From positions 2,517,075-2,581,074 of the forward strand of contig NC_061776.1 of assembly GCF_022458985.1 (NCBI RefSeq): a stretch of DNA of 64,000 bases, written 5' to 3'. Below, in pieces: positions 21,977-34,213 of the stretch. Below the pieces are notes generated by a model that was given only the letters and a program-made list of their open reading frames with translations, had not been told where the DNA came from and ran no database searches. Each line of letters opens with the position of its first letter. The stretch's first letter is position 1. Source of the DNA: Mugil cephalus (Eukaryota; Chordata; Actinopteri; Mugiliformes; Mugilidae). The position numbers and the translations under genes were made by a program.

Positions 21977-24900
21977 ATGTACAGAATGTGTATGTGTAGG
22001 GAATATTATTACAAATTTTCACATTTTGGTTTCTCGATCTTAATTGACGTTACCGTCTAACTTAAGCTACTAACATTTCAATATCTAGACTAAAGTTATG
22101 TCTGGATTCATACTGTAATATAACATTATTTCAATATAACTGAACACAGTTCAACATATTAAACCGAACCAAGTCTGTCGTTGTTACCATAATATTGGTC
22201 ATGTAGAAAAAGTAACGTGAACGAGACATTAATGTTTCCTACTTTACGTGGTGGATTAATATTTCCCAAACTGGCGCACTTTATTTAAAACTATCATTAA
22301 TTATTATTTACATTCTGACTTCGCCTGGCTAACAAACTGGAGCCTAGACCATAAAAATAATTCTCCAAATTCACTTACTAGATGGTCTTGTAGGAGGTGC
22401 AGCAAAGCATACAACTATTATTTTTTAACTAAAATTATATAAAAAAAAATGAACCAAAACCTCAAACTCAGCCGAACGTTTGTCATTAGCTAAGAGAGAC
22501 CAAGGCTAGCTGCTAGCTGCTTATTTTACTGCATGTCAATGAATATGAACATTAAATCAGGTTTTGACAAGTGTCAGACTGCACATTCAGTGTGAGGCTG
22601 GTAAACTGTGAAGTTGAGTTCAGGTGAATCTTCTACAAGCAGATCAACTTTTAAAGGAAGGACAATTCTTCCCAGGGTGAAGTGAAAATGAAGTGCTGTG
22701 AATGATCTGTTAAGTTCTTTTTTGGTGTATTATATTTAGTACTGAAAACATTGCTTCCTGTAAATGGAGTCTACCATTTGATGTTTTGTACATCTACATC
22801 TCAATGAAGAACTATAAAATCAAAGGAATCCATGTCGGTGAATGTGAATTATCCTATAACATGAAAACTGGCCTATTTTACTTTTTTTTTTTTTTTCTAG
22901 TGTGGCAACGATGGTCTTCTGTATATATGTCTTTCACAATGAGCTGGAAATATTGTCATTCAGTTGTGAATAAAATAATGAAATATGTCAATTCCAACAA
23001 TTTCACCGTTGATGGTATTTAAAGCATTTAAATATATCCATTGCCAAGTGTGTTGAGTTCATCTTAATTATTTTCAACTTCACAGGTTTCTTATTAAGGG
23101 GACTGACTTTTTAAAAGGGAATAATATTCACATTTCATAGTCTACAAATGAGCTTGCCAGAAAGTTTCCAGCAGTTCTAACAGTTTGTGTTGTTACTCAA
23201 TCTACAAGTAAACTGGACCAGGAGGAAGTTGATGTGAGTGAGTTTTATTTTCTGATTCTAGTGTTGGCCACTTGTGTTCTTCAGAAGTTGCAGAGGGTGT
23301 TGTAAGTTCAAAGATAATTTGAGCAGGTGTCTTTGTTCCGTTAACAGTTGACTCCTGAGCAAAAAGGTGATACTACCTCTACTTAGAGGAGTACAGAAAA
23401 TTAACTAATCACTAATAAACTAATGTTTACCCACAACCACAGAAGATTGAACGGAGGGCGATGGTGCAGACCGTTTTGTGACAAAGTTAAACTTCCTGAG
23501 GGAGTTTCCTTTTTGCCGCAAGTCAGTTTTCCATCAATGGTCTACAGATGGAGTATTACACATATTATTCACTATATCTTAATTTCAGTGGGTCAGACAT
23601 TCCAATGCACTCTGTTGACTGTGCCTTCAAACAGCTTAAACATTTCCAGGTAATGATGTCATAGCTGTAGAAGCTTCTAATTGGCTAACTGACATAATTT
23701 CAGACAACTGGAGGTGTGTCTACCTTCAAAACTGTTTATTTAACATCACAGTGAACAGTTAAACTCACATGAAGTAAACTGTCATTGAAACTCCACTAAG
23801 TGTTGCAGTTTTATCAACAATAATGTTCAGTTTTAATAATGACAATAACACCTTTTTATTTGTGTTTATTTGAACGAGTTTTTAGAATCACAAAAACACT
23901 GCTCGTTTCAAGGCATTTAAAATGAATTCTGATTCTGATTCTGAAAATGCAGTACTGCAGTTCAACAATATGACCACGTGGTAGCAGTAAAGAGCCCTAT
24001 GTGATATCTTCTGTCAATTTATTTCCAAGCTCTGAACAGTAAATTTTCATATTTATACTATGAAATCAACTTTTGGAATAACTTGGTCTGTATCACCTCG
24101 AAAAGTTGGAAAGCAGAAATTTTTGATGTAATCAAAAACGCTCAGGCAAAAAAAGAGAAGACACCAGTTGACAGGAAACAGTGTTTTCAGTACTTATGAT
24201 GATAAACCGGAAAGAACTTCAGTCATCCAGACTACTTCATTTTCACTTCACCCTGGGAATAATTATCTTTCCTGTAAAAATTTGTATCTTTGATTCTGGA
24301 AGATTCACCACAAATCACAATTTACCGGCCTCATATTGAATGTGCAATTTGACACTGGTCAAAACCAGATTCCATAAACCAACCTCACACAGTTTGAAAT
24401 ACAGTTAAAGGCAAGGTATGTCACTTTTTTTGCACAATTTTGTGCAACTTCTATAACAGCCTTTCTGCACATTGCTAATCAAATGTTGTGAAACAGCAGT
24501 TGACTTCTGTGCCTCCACTTGGCCGTAGTTTAAGGGCTTTATAAACACTCATCCCATGATGGACATTTTACACCAACCAGAGAAGATTTTACATATCCTG
24601 TCTTTGTCACTGTCACTGTCACTTTGTCAGTTTCTATACATGGCACTCCAGTCTCTGGAAGAGTTGCTTTGTTAGCCATGTTCTTTGAGTTCCCACCATT
24701 AAAACATAGTCTGGTTGTCTTGTCTTCTTCTAGTCCCGTGGCTCCTGCATAACCTTTAGCTTAACAAATTAAGGTGCTCTTAAGGTGGACCTCTCCAAAC
24801 CCTGTTGTAAACTCAAGCGTCAGTTGGTTAGGTTGTCCCAGACAGAGGGAGATGTCTCCTTCCATCTGTTTAATGTCCAAGTTTGCTATTTTTATGTTTA

Positions 24901-24980
24901 AGGTGAACGGTTTGTTTGTGCAGGACATTGTCTCTGAAATTAAAACTTTATTTCATCTTAGAAAATAATTAGATCAGTTG
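21977..24980. other. intergenic: duplicate of 9892-12944
   Basis: 22510-23375 is the orphan plus-strand 3' flank; 24130-24975 is the 3' flank of Z5 with a minus-strand poly(A) signal at 24947-24952. No gene seen. Confidence 0.55.
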
Positions 24981-26566
24981 TCAGGACGACAACTTCTCAC
25001 TTGTGTGAGTCCTCATGTGCTTCGTTCGAGAGGTACTTCGAGTGAAGGTTTTACCACATGCATCACAACTGTATGGCTTGTCACCTGTATGAGTCTTCAT
25101 GTGCCGAGTCAAGGCACTATTGTGACTGAAACGTTTCCCACATGTCTTGCAACAGGACGGCCTCTCACCTGTGTGAGTCCTCATGTGCCGTGTCAAAACA
25201 CCAATATGACTGAAACATTTCCCACATGTCTTGCAAGAGGATGGCCTCTCACCTGTGTGGGTCCTCATGTGGTGCTTTAACGTAGTACTTCGAGTGAAGG
25301 TTTTACCACATGTGTCACAACCATATGGCTTCTCACCTGAGTGAGTCCTCATGTGGTCCGTTAAAGTAGTAATTCGAGTGAAGGTTTTACCACATGTGTC
25401 ACAACCGTACGGCTTCTCACCTGTATGAATCCTGATGTGTAAAATCAAATCACTCTTCTGTGTGAAACTTTTACCACATGCGTTGCAATGATAGGGTGTC
25501 TCGCCCACATGAAATCTGTAATGTCTCTTCATTAAATGCATGTACTTAAAGGCTTTTCCACAGATATCGCATGTTACAGACTTTTTACCTTTGTCAGTAT
25601 GACACCAATTTTCTGACATGGGAGAGTTGTCTACATTGTTACTGTGACTTGTGTCTCTGTGACAACTCATCTTAGGATTCAGCTCTGCATTTCTAGTTGA
25701 TCCTGAGTCTACATGGTTGCTTCCTTCCTGATCTGGGCTCTCGGCTACCTCCTGTTCCTCTTTAATGTGTGGAGGTTCTGGTTCCTCCCATTCCTCTTTA
25801 AATTGCAGAGGTTCTGGTTCCTCCTGTTCCTCTTTTATCTTTGGAGGTTCCCCCTGTTCCTCTTTTATCTCTGGATTTATCTCAGGATGTTCTGGCTCCT
25901 CCCATTCCTCTTTTATATCTGGAGGTTCTAGTTCCTCCTGTTCATCTTTTGTCTGTGTAGGTTCTGGTTCCTTTTGTTCCGCTTTCATTTGTAGAGGTTC
26001 CGGTTCCTCCTGTTCCTCTTTCATCTGTAGAGGTTCTGGTTCCTGCTGTTCGTCTTTCATCTGTGGATGTTCTGGTTCATCGTGTTCATCTTTCATCTGT
26101 AGAGGCTCTGGTTCCTCCTGTTCCTCTTCCATCTTTGGAGGTTCTGTTTCGTCCCATGCCCCTGTTATCTGTGGAGGTTCTGGTTCCTGCTGTTCCTCTT
26201 TCATCTGTGGAGGTTCTGGTTCCTGCTGTTCCTCTTTCATCTGTAGAGGCTCTGGTTCCTCCTGTTCCTCTTTCATCTTTGGAGGTTCTGTTTTGTCCCA
26301 TTCCCCTGTTATCTGTGGAGGTTCTGATTCCTGCTGTTCCTCTTTCATCTGTGGAGGTTCTGGTTCCTGCTGTTCCTCTTTCATCTGTAGAGGTTCTGAT
26401 CCCTCCTGTTCTTTTTTCATCTGTGAAGGTTCTGGTTTCTCCTGTTCCTCTTTCACATGTGGAGGTTCTGGTTCCTCCTGGTCCATACTAGAGTTCCTCT
26501 CCTGGTTATAGAGCTGCTGCTCAGTGAGACCCTCCTCCTCTGTGTAGACATGTTGCTGTAGAAGGT
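24981..26566 (-). CDS. Z5 exon 2: longest acidic array and seven fingers
   Basis: The acceptor CCTCCAG|ACCTTC lies at 26567. The frame runs unbroken through DLLQQHVYTEEEGLTEQQL, about 20 acidic repeats (16 with a hydrophobic-Lys-x-Glu motif; two variant repeats read QITGEWDKTEPPK or QITGAWDETEPPK and lack the Lys), a linker, and seven canonical fingers ending STSRTKHMRTHTSEKLSS. There are no ELCSIQ or VLNQETDSF blocks, unlike the plus genes. Exon 1 is ruined (28076-28214), so the natural start is unclear. The frame stays open upstream into the intron to ATGs at 26624 and 26591 (MLCLFVPP). It may be a functional protein from an alternative start, or a gene dying from its 5' end. Confidence 0.8.
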
Positions 26567-26701
26567 CTGGAGGGACAAAGAGACACAGCATAAAGGTTAC
26601 TAATGTGATGACACATCTGATCAAATAGGTTCTAGTTTAAATTCATGTAGCGTTAGCTCTGCTAGTTACCCTCTTAGCATGTTAGTAGAGGTGAGGTGTT
26701 C

Positions 26702-27227
26702 ATCACTCAGTGCGTTTACATGCAGAGCTTAATCGAGCTATGCTCAAAATTCGACTTTCTCACTACAGTCCTTGTCCCAGTTTACATGCAGCGCAAGAAA
26801 AGCGAATAACTGTTCTCCTCTTCCACACTAGGTGGCGATACGTGTCTTTTCAGCGGGATAACATCACGTTAATACGGCTTGATTTCTGGGTGACCTATTA
26901 CGTGATATAATAAACAAGAGTCCTTCATGTGGCAGACCAGCATTTCAAACAACAACCAGACGGATAATAGTAATTTTTTTAATATTATACGTAATGTTCG
27001 CGCTACTTCTGATGCAGGTAAGATCCATGCTATCCCTCAGCCAGCTCCATTTCTCTTCTTCTTCTGCGTCCAGCTTTCTTGGACATTTTTGTTCCGGGGT
27101 CACACGTCAGTGTAGGGGTTGTGGAGCATGCGCACACGCATTATCCGATAACAACTCCAATTCCAATCGCATTTTCTGGATGTCACAATCGGACAATCGT
27201 ATATCTACAGGAATTTTTTAATACGAT
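26702..27227. mobile_element. non-autonomous DNA-transposon-like repeat in Z5 intron
   Basis: Duplicate of 14665-15190 with a handful of substitutions. Confidence 0.5.
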
Positions 27228-28075
27228 GTCTTACATTACTACCATGTTCTCCTAATGACAGGAAAGAGTGTGTCATCCAAATCCAGGGATGTCCTTAGGA
27301 TCCTCACCATTATAAGTGGTCATTTCTCCAACACACTGATGTTGAAATACTTGTCATCTCACTTAACAGCAAAAATATGTGATATCTTTATCAAGTTTTA
27401 AGTCTATCAGAATATCCATTCACCCACATTCACACACTGATGGATATGCCATCAGGAACAACTGGGTTTAGAATTGGGCAACTGGTTCAGTATCTTGCTA
27501 AAAGACACTTCAACATGTAGACCGGTTGCTCTAGATTAAAAAAACAAAAAACAAACAAACAAAAAAAACTACTTGCTTTCACGTGTGACCATTTAAATAC
27601 AAGAGTGCACCATTTTGTACCTTGGTATAGCCATCATGCAGGTGAGAGAGCATCCTTGTTTTTTTTTTTTTTTAACAGTCAGATAAACTTTACAAACTTT
27701 TGCAATCCATCAGATCTTGACCCTACTTATGTTTGATATCTTTTATTAAACTGTATACAAATACAGGTTTTGGGCAGTGTGGTAGATATTTACAGATACT
27801 GTTTAGAAAACAATTCTTTTACAGAGACACAGGGTCACACTTTTACATGGTTTAATGATCACTCTGATCTGTCAAAGGGACTCAAGTTCTCACAGATCAT
27901 CCCTGATTTCAGGCAGTTTTAAGACAATATATTACTTAACTACTTCAATACTTATTTTCTCTTCAGAACAGTATTGTGATTGGTAAATTAAGTATGTAAA
28001 GTATAATAACATTTGAAAATCAGAAATCAAGAATAAGTTTGAGGTTTTCATTCAGATCATTCTAGTTCTACTCAC
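27228..28075 (-). other. rest of Z5 intron 1
   Basis: Duplicate of 15191-16026; an A/C-rich run near 27538-27568 and a T-run near 27658 differ in length from unit 1. Nothing else seen. Confidence 0.4.
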
Positions 28076-28214
28076 CTATCCTGTGTAACTTTATCTCGGG
28101 TTTCCAGGTGATATCCAGCAGTCTGCGCTGACGATCGATCTGTACCTGGTAATATTTCTTCTGTAGCAGTTTGTCGGTCTATGATCAACTCTCCGAAAAC
28201 TCTCAGCTTAGCTG
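28076..28214 (-). pseudogene. Z5 exon 1 relic without start codon
   Basis: Same lesions as the Z3 relic: start region deleted and about 29 bases lost in the FGLFERT stretch, donor kept. The damage therefore predates the 12-kb duplication. Confidence 0.75.
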
Positions 28215-28329
28215 CTACAGCTCAGATACTTATCGTGACGACACAACACACTCGTCCTTCAGTTCAGTCCACAAACACAGAAACACAACTCCACCAACGA
28301 GGTCTACCATCGGGGTTTAAAAAGCAAAT

Positions 28330-28367
28330 CCACGTCCGCCTGGTGTCCCACTATAAAATTCCGTCAG
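28330..28367 (-). promoter_or_regulatory. promoter-proximal conserved block of Z5
   Basis: Identical to the Z3 block. Just beyond it unit 2 jumps straight to the Z6 upstream region, leaving only about 105 bases between the two divergent blocks. Confidence 0.55.
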
Positions 28368-28471
28368 ATATATAATATTGGGGTATTTGGAATTAATATA
28401 GCTACAGGAAACTGTTGATATGATCCGAAGTGACATTTTAAAATGTAGCAGAACATGTTGACTCTTCTACC

Positions 28472-28508
28472 CTGACGGAATTTATTAGTGAGCAACTTGG
28501 GTGAAGTT
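28472..28508 (+). promoter_or_regulatory. promoter-proximal conserved block of Z6
   Basis: CTGACGGAATTTATTAGTGA, as in Z4; about 140 bases before the ATG. Confidence 0.5.
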
Positions 28509-28651
28509 AGGGCTAGGTGGCGCTGTCATGTACCCGAGAGGAAGAGGAAGTAAGTTTTTATAACCTGGTAGTAGCGTTGTTGTGTTTGTGGACTGAGCTG
28601 GAGGACGACTGTGTTCTGTCCCAGACAAATATTTGAGCTGTTGAACTAACA

Positions 28652-28823
28652 ATGTCCTCAGCTGAGAATTTGAGAGACTTGATCATCGAGCCACTAACTG
28701 TTTCTCCTGAAGAAATATTCGGACTCTTTGAAAGAACTGTCGTCCAGTCCGAGGAAGAGATAGATCGTCAGCGCAGACTGCTGGATATCACCTGGAAACC
28801 CGAGATAAAGTTACACAGAATAG
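28652..28823 (+). CDS. Z6 exon 1: N-terminal module
   Basis: 57 codons plus one base from ATG in AACAATGTCCTC; same as Z4 but with the usual KPEIKLHRI end. Donor ATAG|GTAAGT. Confidence 0.9.
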
Positions 28824-30161
28824 GTAAGTAGAACTAGAAAGGTCTGAATGAACTAACTAATGAATGGAAACACACAGTGTGGAGAAGACACAGAGGAAAG
28901 ATACTTAGCTACAAGGTTGCTAACATGCTAAAAGGCTAACTAGCACAGCTCTACATGGTTTCGTCTTGAGGCCTATTTTTCTGCCTTCTGTGTGAAAATG
29001 ACATACAATAGCAAATGTGTTGTATTTTATTATACCTAAGGGCTATATGAATAATTTTGGTCACCTGTGTGTTACTGTGTTAGAGAAAATTCACCTGAAA
29101 AAAAAGAAAGAAAAAAAAAATTCTGTTCTCGTCTAAGAAAAAACCCTGGATTATTTAGAGTAAAAGACCACCTCTGATTTGTGGTTAAACGAAGCCCAAT
29201 AGAAATTTGAATCAGTAATGTGAAAATCTGATGTGTAACTGTGCAAAAGTAGATGGTATAAAGGTCAATCTGAACAGTTTTAGAGATGTTTTAGCCCATT
29301 TGTGTCCAGGTGGAACCACCAATAGTACCTTTTTGTCACATTTTGGCACCATATGTGACATTTAACCATTCTCTGGTACCCGTCTGAATTAAGTTTCACT
29401 GATGTATCACTAAATATAAGTTACAGTTTTGACTCATTCACCCAGAACATATGTAAAAGGAGGCCTTTGGTGAAAGTCAAAGGACAATATCTCGACAGCG
29501 GAGTGACAATTTTAATGATTGACATCTCTTTAGATCAATCAGAGTGGAGTAGCAACCACCAAAGACAATCCAGAGCAAAGTAAACCCAAAGATCGCATGT
29601 TGTCAGTGACCCGACACTTCAACCTAGGAGCCTCTGCCTTTTTACACATATAAACGAGAGCACCATGATTCATTCCAAACTGATGTCATAGGAGTCATAG
29701 GAGAAGCCATTAGCAGTATTTCTTTGGAGCTGGAATATAACTTTCAATCACAAAACAGCAATGGTAAGACCTACTTTAAGATTTTGCGAATTTTATTTTT
29801 GTGACTCTTTGGCTTCTAGCCCTCTGAGTTCGTGAGGTTAGTAGAAGCACTAAATGAGATGACATTTTCATGTTTTCGTCATGTTCCCATACAATTACTT
29901 GGGGTTTTATTTGTGTTTAGTTTAAGTGGCAATGCCTAATAGAGGCTTTTAGATGAGTTTCTCCCGTCATTTTGGTGTATTACATGTTCAGAGTGGTGCA
30001 TGCTATCATACGTTTAGATGTCTGTAGCACACGGATCTCACCTCAGACCCCAGTACAGGGGGTGCGCAGGTCAAAGTGGTTAAGCTAGAACACATTTGCT
30101 CAGACATGTTGTCCTGTCAGCACGCTAATAACCTTTATGTTGTGTCTCTTTGTACCTCCAG
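28824..30161 (+). other. intron 1 of Z6
   Basis: Phase-1 GT-AG intron, nearly identical to the Z4 intron; no repeat recognised. Confidence 0.7.
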
Positions 30162-31723
30162 ACCTCCCACCTCAACATGTCAGCACAGAGGAGGAGGTTC
30201 TCACTGGGCAGCAGCTCTATAACCAGGAGAGGAACTCCAGTCTGGACCAAGAGGATCCAGAACCTCCACAGATTAAAGAGGAACATGAGGAACCAGAGCA
30301 TCCACAGATTAAAAAGGAACAAGAGGAACCAGAACCTCCACAGATTAAAGAGGAAGAAGAGGAACCAGAACCTCTGCAGATAAAAAAGGAACAGGAAGAA
30401 CCAGAACCTCTACAAATGAAAGAGGAACAGGGGGAACCAGAACCACCACAGATGAAAGAGGAACAGCAGGAACCAGAACCTATACAGATAAAAAAGGAAC
30501 AGGAAGAACCCGAACCTCCACAGATTAAAGAGGAACAGGAGGAACTCTGCAGCATTCAGTGGGAAGAACATCTTGTACTGAACCAGGAGACTGATTCCTT
30601 TGTGGAGACTCCTACTGATGAGGACAGTGAGCACAGTGAACCAGAACCAAACAGTAACCAGTTCCTCTCTTGGAAGTCTGAATCCAAACAGCTGAATCCA
30701 AAGCAGAGTCGTCACAGAAACACAAGTCACAGTAACAATGTAGACAACTCTCCCATGTCAGAGAGTCAGTATGATACTGGTAAAAAGTCTGTAACATGTG
30801 ATGTCTGTGGGAAAGCCTTTAAGTACATGTCTTTAATGAAAATACATTACAGATTTCACACTGGGGAGACACCTTACCAGTGCAACACATGCGGTAAAAG
30901 TTTCACGCGTACTAATAGTTTGATTTTACACACCATGATTCACACAGGTGAGAAGCCATATCCTTGCAAACTATGTGGGAAGAGTTTTATTAAAAATGGT
31001 GCTTTGACTCGGCACATGAGGATTCACACAGGTGAGAAGCCGTACGGTTGTGACACATGTGGTAAAACCTTCACTGAAAAAATTTATTTAACATGTCACC
31101 TGAGGACTCACACAGGTGAAAAGCCATACGGTTGTGACACATGCGGTAAAACCTTCACTGATGGAAGTACTTTAACAAAGCACAGGAGGACTCACACAGG
31201 TGAGAAGCCATACAGTTGTGACACATGTGGTAAAACCTTCAAAGACAGAAGTTCTTTATCAAGGCATATGAGGTCTCACACAGGTGAGAGGCCATATGGT
31301 TGTGACACATGTGGTAAAACCTTCATTCAAAGAATTACTTTAGATCAACACATGAGGACTCACACAGGTGAGAAGCCATATCCTTGCAAAGTATGTGGGA
31401 AACATTTCATTAAAAATGGTGCTTTGACTCGGCACATGAGGATTCACACGGGTGAGAAGCCATATTGTTGTGATACATGTGGTAAAGCCTTCACTCAAAA
31501 AATTTATTTAACGTATCACCTGAGGACTCACACAGGTGAGAAGCCATACTGTTGTGACACATGTGGTAAAACCTTCAAAGACAGAAGTACTTTAACATCT
31601 CACAGGAGGACTCACACAGGTGAGAAGCCGTACGGTTGTGACACATGTGGTAAAACCTTCATTCAAAGTACTTCTTTAACAAGGCACATGAGCACTCACA
31701 GAAATGAGAAGTCTTCGTGTTGA
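30162..31723 (+). CDS. Z6 exon 2: acidic repeat and eleven fingers
   Basis: Acceptor TACCTCCAG|ACCTCC. The spliced product is 577 aa: module 1-57, eight acidic 12-mers all carrying a hydrophobic-Lys-x-Glu motif (IKEE, IKKE or MKEE), the [20 protein letters not shown] block, a linker, then eleven canonical fingers with TGEKP linkers. Fingers 3 and 8 ([15 protein letters not shown]) are near copies, as are 4 and 9 (IYLTCH and IYLTYH), which points to internal array duplication. Ends in RNEKSSC like Z7 and Z8. Poly(A) signal at 31752-31757. This is the intact parent of the front half of Z4. Confidence 0.93.
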
Positions 31724-31751
31724 CAGGTGATCTTATCCTGAGACAATTTGA

Positions 31752-31757
31752 AATAAA
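31752..31757 (+). promoter_or_regulatory. polyadenylation signal of Z6
   Basis: AATAAA 29 bases after the stop. Confidence 0.5.
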
Positions 31758-33317
31758 ATTTTGTCATCATTTCAGATGCAACATCTCGCAACTCATCTTA
31801 AGCATAATATCAAACCTTCTGTAATTTGATGTTTCTATGTGTTTTTGATTTCATCACTTTTTTCTACTTTCCAACTTAAAGGGTAAACAATGAATGAAAT
31901 ACAGATGTTTTCTGTCTCGTCATGGTCATGTTATGGAACTGCAGTACTGCATTTTACATGGCCTGAAAGAAGTGGTGTTTGTGTATTTATAAAAACTTGA
32001 TAACTGTCTATGTTGATAACTTAAATCAACATGAATAAATTGGTATCAAACACTATTGTGTGTTGGAATTATTTTCAACTAGATGTGTGCTAATTAGAGC
32101 TTTCTTATATTTTACTTGGAAGTTTACTTGGAAATTACATGTGAGGACATTAATATTGCCAATAATTTTATAATCTTATTTACTAATGCTTACGTAACCA
32201 ACAAGAATTAAGTCTTTACATACTGATAGAGTCAGAAGTGTCAGCTATGTTTAAGTTACTTCTTTGGGGTACTCTCATGAAGGGTCACAAGCATACAGTC
32301 GACCATGTGAAAATGGAAGGTACATACAGAGAGCATGTGAGGCATATCAAAAGGGAGGTGATAAGGAGGATGAGTGTGAGAGAGAAAAGCGAGGCTCTAC
32401 TTAGGGAGGGACAGAGAGGAAGAGTTTTGCCTTTTAACTTTTATAAGCTGCAGCTTTCTTTTTTTTTTATGTACTGCAAATTGCTGTGCTCTGAAAATGC
32501 CCCTGGGCATTGGAGGACCAGAGTAGCTAGAGGTTGGGACTGACCTGTCCACCAACAAAGAGAGAGTTAAGTCTAAACCACGACTCCTCCCCACCTGTGA
32601 CCAACCAATCATGTCAATTTTGTTGAAACTGTTATAATGGTGTGAAACTACTGAAAATCATCCTTTTCTGGGACTTTAGCCAAGGTTAACTGAAAAGACA
32701 AGATCCATGCACATGAATTTCTATATTCCAATATATATTTGAATAAATAGCTCAAATTGACACTTTGCAGTGTTTTTTTCCCCAGAAGAATTAACAAACA
32801 CGCTGAAATATGATAAAACCACAACACAGTTTTAATGACAGTTTACTTCATGTCAGGTTTACACTCAACAGGACATTTTTGACTCTACTAGCCAAAGGAA
32901 GGAACTATAACACATAACAATCAAGTTTCTATCATCAAGGTTCTGTACGATAGACTATATAAAGTAGATTAATAGTCAACAGGTAGAGGTTGGTTAGAGA
33001 ATTGACCTCACAGACTTTGTTGATCCCTATTGGGGATGACTATGAAAATGGACATATTTCAGGAGTGATTTAAAACTGGCTTCTGAATTAAAGTTTGATT
33101 TAGAATTTGAAGTATAAAGTTAATATATTAATCAAACTGTGTCAGTTCAAAGTCATTATGCCATCAATTAACATTTTAAAAATGATGTATAGTTTAAGAT
33201 GATGATCGTTTGTTTTATATTTGGGGAATTTAGAATTAATATAGCTGCAGGAAGTTTATGATATGATCCGAAGTGAGATTTAAAAATGCAGCAGAACATA
33301 CAGTTGACTCTCCTACC
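31758..33317 (+). other. 3' flank of Z6 and upstream flank of Z7
   Basis: 32060-33005 is paralogous to 46395-47415 after Z9 (shared GCATTGGAGGACCAGAGT and CCACGACTCCTCCCC blocks). 33013-33317 is the family upstream flank. The 32238-32543 ORF is not kept in the Z9 copy, so I do not call it a gene. Confidence 0.55.
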
Positions 33318-33355
33318 CTGACGGAATCTATTAGTGGGACACCAGGAGGAAGTGG
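33318..33355 (+). promoter_or_regulatory. promoter-proximal conserved block of Z7
   Basis: CTGACGGAATCTATTAGTGG, then GACACCAGGAGGAAGTGG with an ETS-like AGGAAGTG. About 350 bases before the ATG. GTAGGTGGCGGTAATGC follows near 33555. Confidence 0.6.
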
Positions 33356-33701
33356 ATTGTTTTTGTAGACAATGCTGTAGAAAATTACCATATATGTGCT
33401 ATATCGACAGCAAAGAACATATCTTGTTGGCCTATTACGGAAAGAGATTAATGCATTGAAAATGTCTGACCTTAGCAAAGAAACTCTGAAGAATTGTCCT
33501 TTTTTTCTTTTCTTTTTTAGGATTCAGATTACCCGGATCCATACTCCATTTCAGTAGGTGGCGGTAATGCAGTAGTACTCGAGATGAAGAAGTTTGTTTT
33601 TAAAACGTGTTAGTAGCGTTGTTGTGTGTCTGTGTGTTTGGACTGTGCTGGAAGACGGTTGTATTCTGTCCCAGATAAATATTTGAGCTGTTGAAGTAAC
33701 A

Positions 33702-33873
33702 ATGTCTGGAGCTGAGAGTTTGAGAGAGTTGATCATCGAGCCACTAACTGTTTCTCCTGAAGAAATATTCGGACTCCTTGAAAGAACTGTCGTCCGGTCC
33801 GGGGAAGAGATCGATCGTCAGCGCAGACTGCTGGATATCACCTGGAAACCCGTGATAAAGTTACACAGAATAG
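33702..33873 (+). CDS. Z7 exon 1: N-terminal module
   Basis: 57 codons plus one base: MSGAESLRELIIEPLT, VSPEEIFGLLERTVVRS, GEEIDRQRRLLDITW, KPVIKLHRI. Donor ATAG|GTGAGT. Ser3 to Gly is unique in the cluster. Confidence 0.9.
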
Positions 33874-33987
33874 GTGAGTAGAACAAGAATAGTATGGTTG
33901 AAGTAACTAATGAATGGAGACACACCGTATGGAGAAGACATAGAGGAAAGAGACTCAACTACAAGGTTGCTAACATGCTAAGAGGCT

Positions 33988-34213
33988 AGATCCAATAGTC
34001 TTTATTGTAATTACGAGAACGTAACGAAATATTGCAGAGACCCCGGATTAAAGGCACACATAAATGCGCCACCCCTTGTTTTATCTTGAAAATACAATAA
34101 AGACATGTTTTAAAAAAAGAACACCATCACACCTCAGGACAATCGCACACACACACATTTATGCAGCTTAGTGCAAGTTGCAGTGTATGAAATGTTGTGT
34201 GTGATTGTCCTGA
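33988..34213 (-). mobile_element. LINE 3' end in Z7 intron (element also in Z8 and Z9)
   Basis: ATAGTCTTTATTGTAATTAC to GCACACATAAATGCGC matches 40440-40530 and 44398-44480. It lies at the same intronic position, right after the GCTAACATGCTAAGAGGCTA-type stretch, in Z7, Z8 and Z9. The 5' part of this element is at 37145-37430; the middle has been displaced by later insertions. Confidence 0.75.

Larger units (their letters stand above)
19564..31239. repeat. tandem duplication, unit 2 (about 11.68 kb)
   Basis: Second copy of 7508-19563. It starts inside finger 6 of Z4 and ends inside finger 6 of Z6. The shared junction sequence is CATGTGGTAAAACCTT at 7492-7507, 19548-19563 and 31224-31239. Differences from unit 1 are scattered single bases plus the indels named for unit 1. 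Confidence 0.92.

Noticed and set aside
32238-32543. 101-codon ORF downstream of Z6
   Set aside because: Not kept open in the paralogous stretch after Z9; no domain seen.
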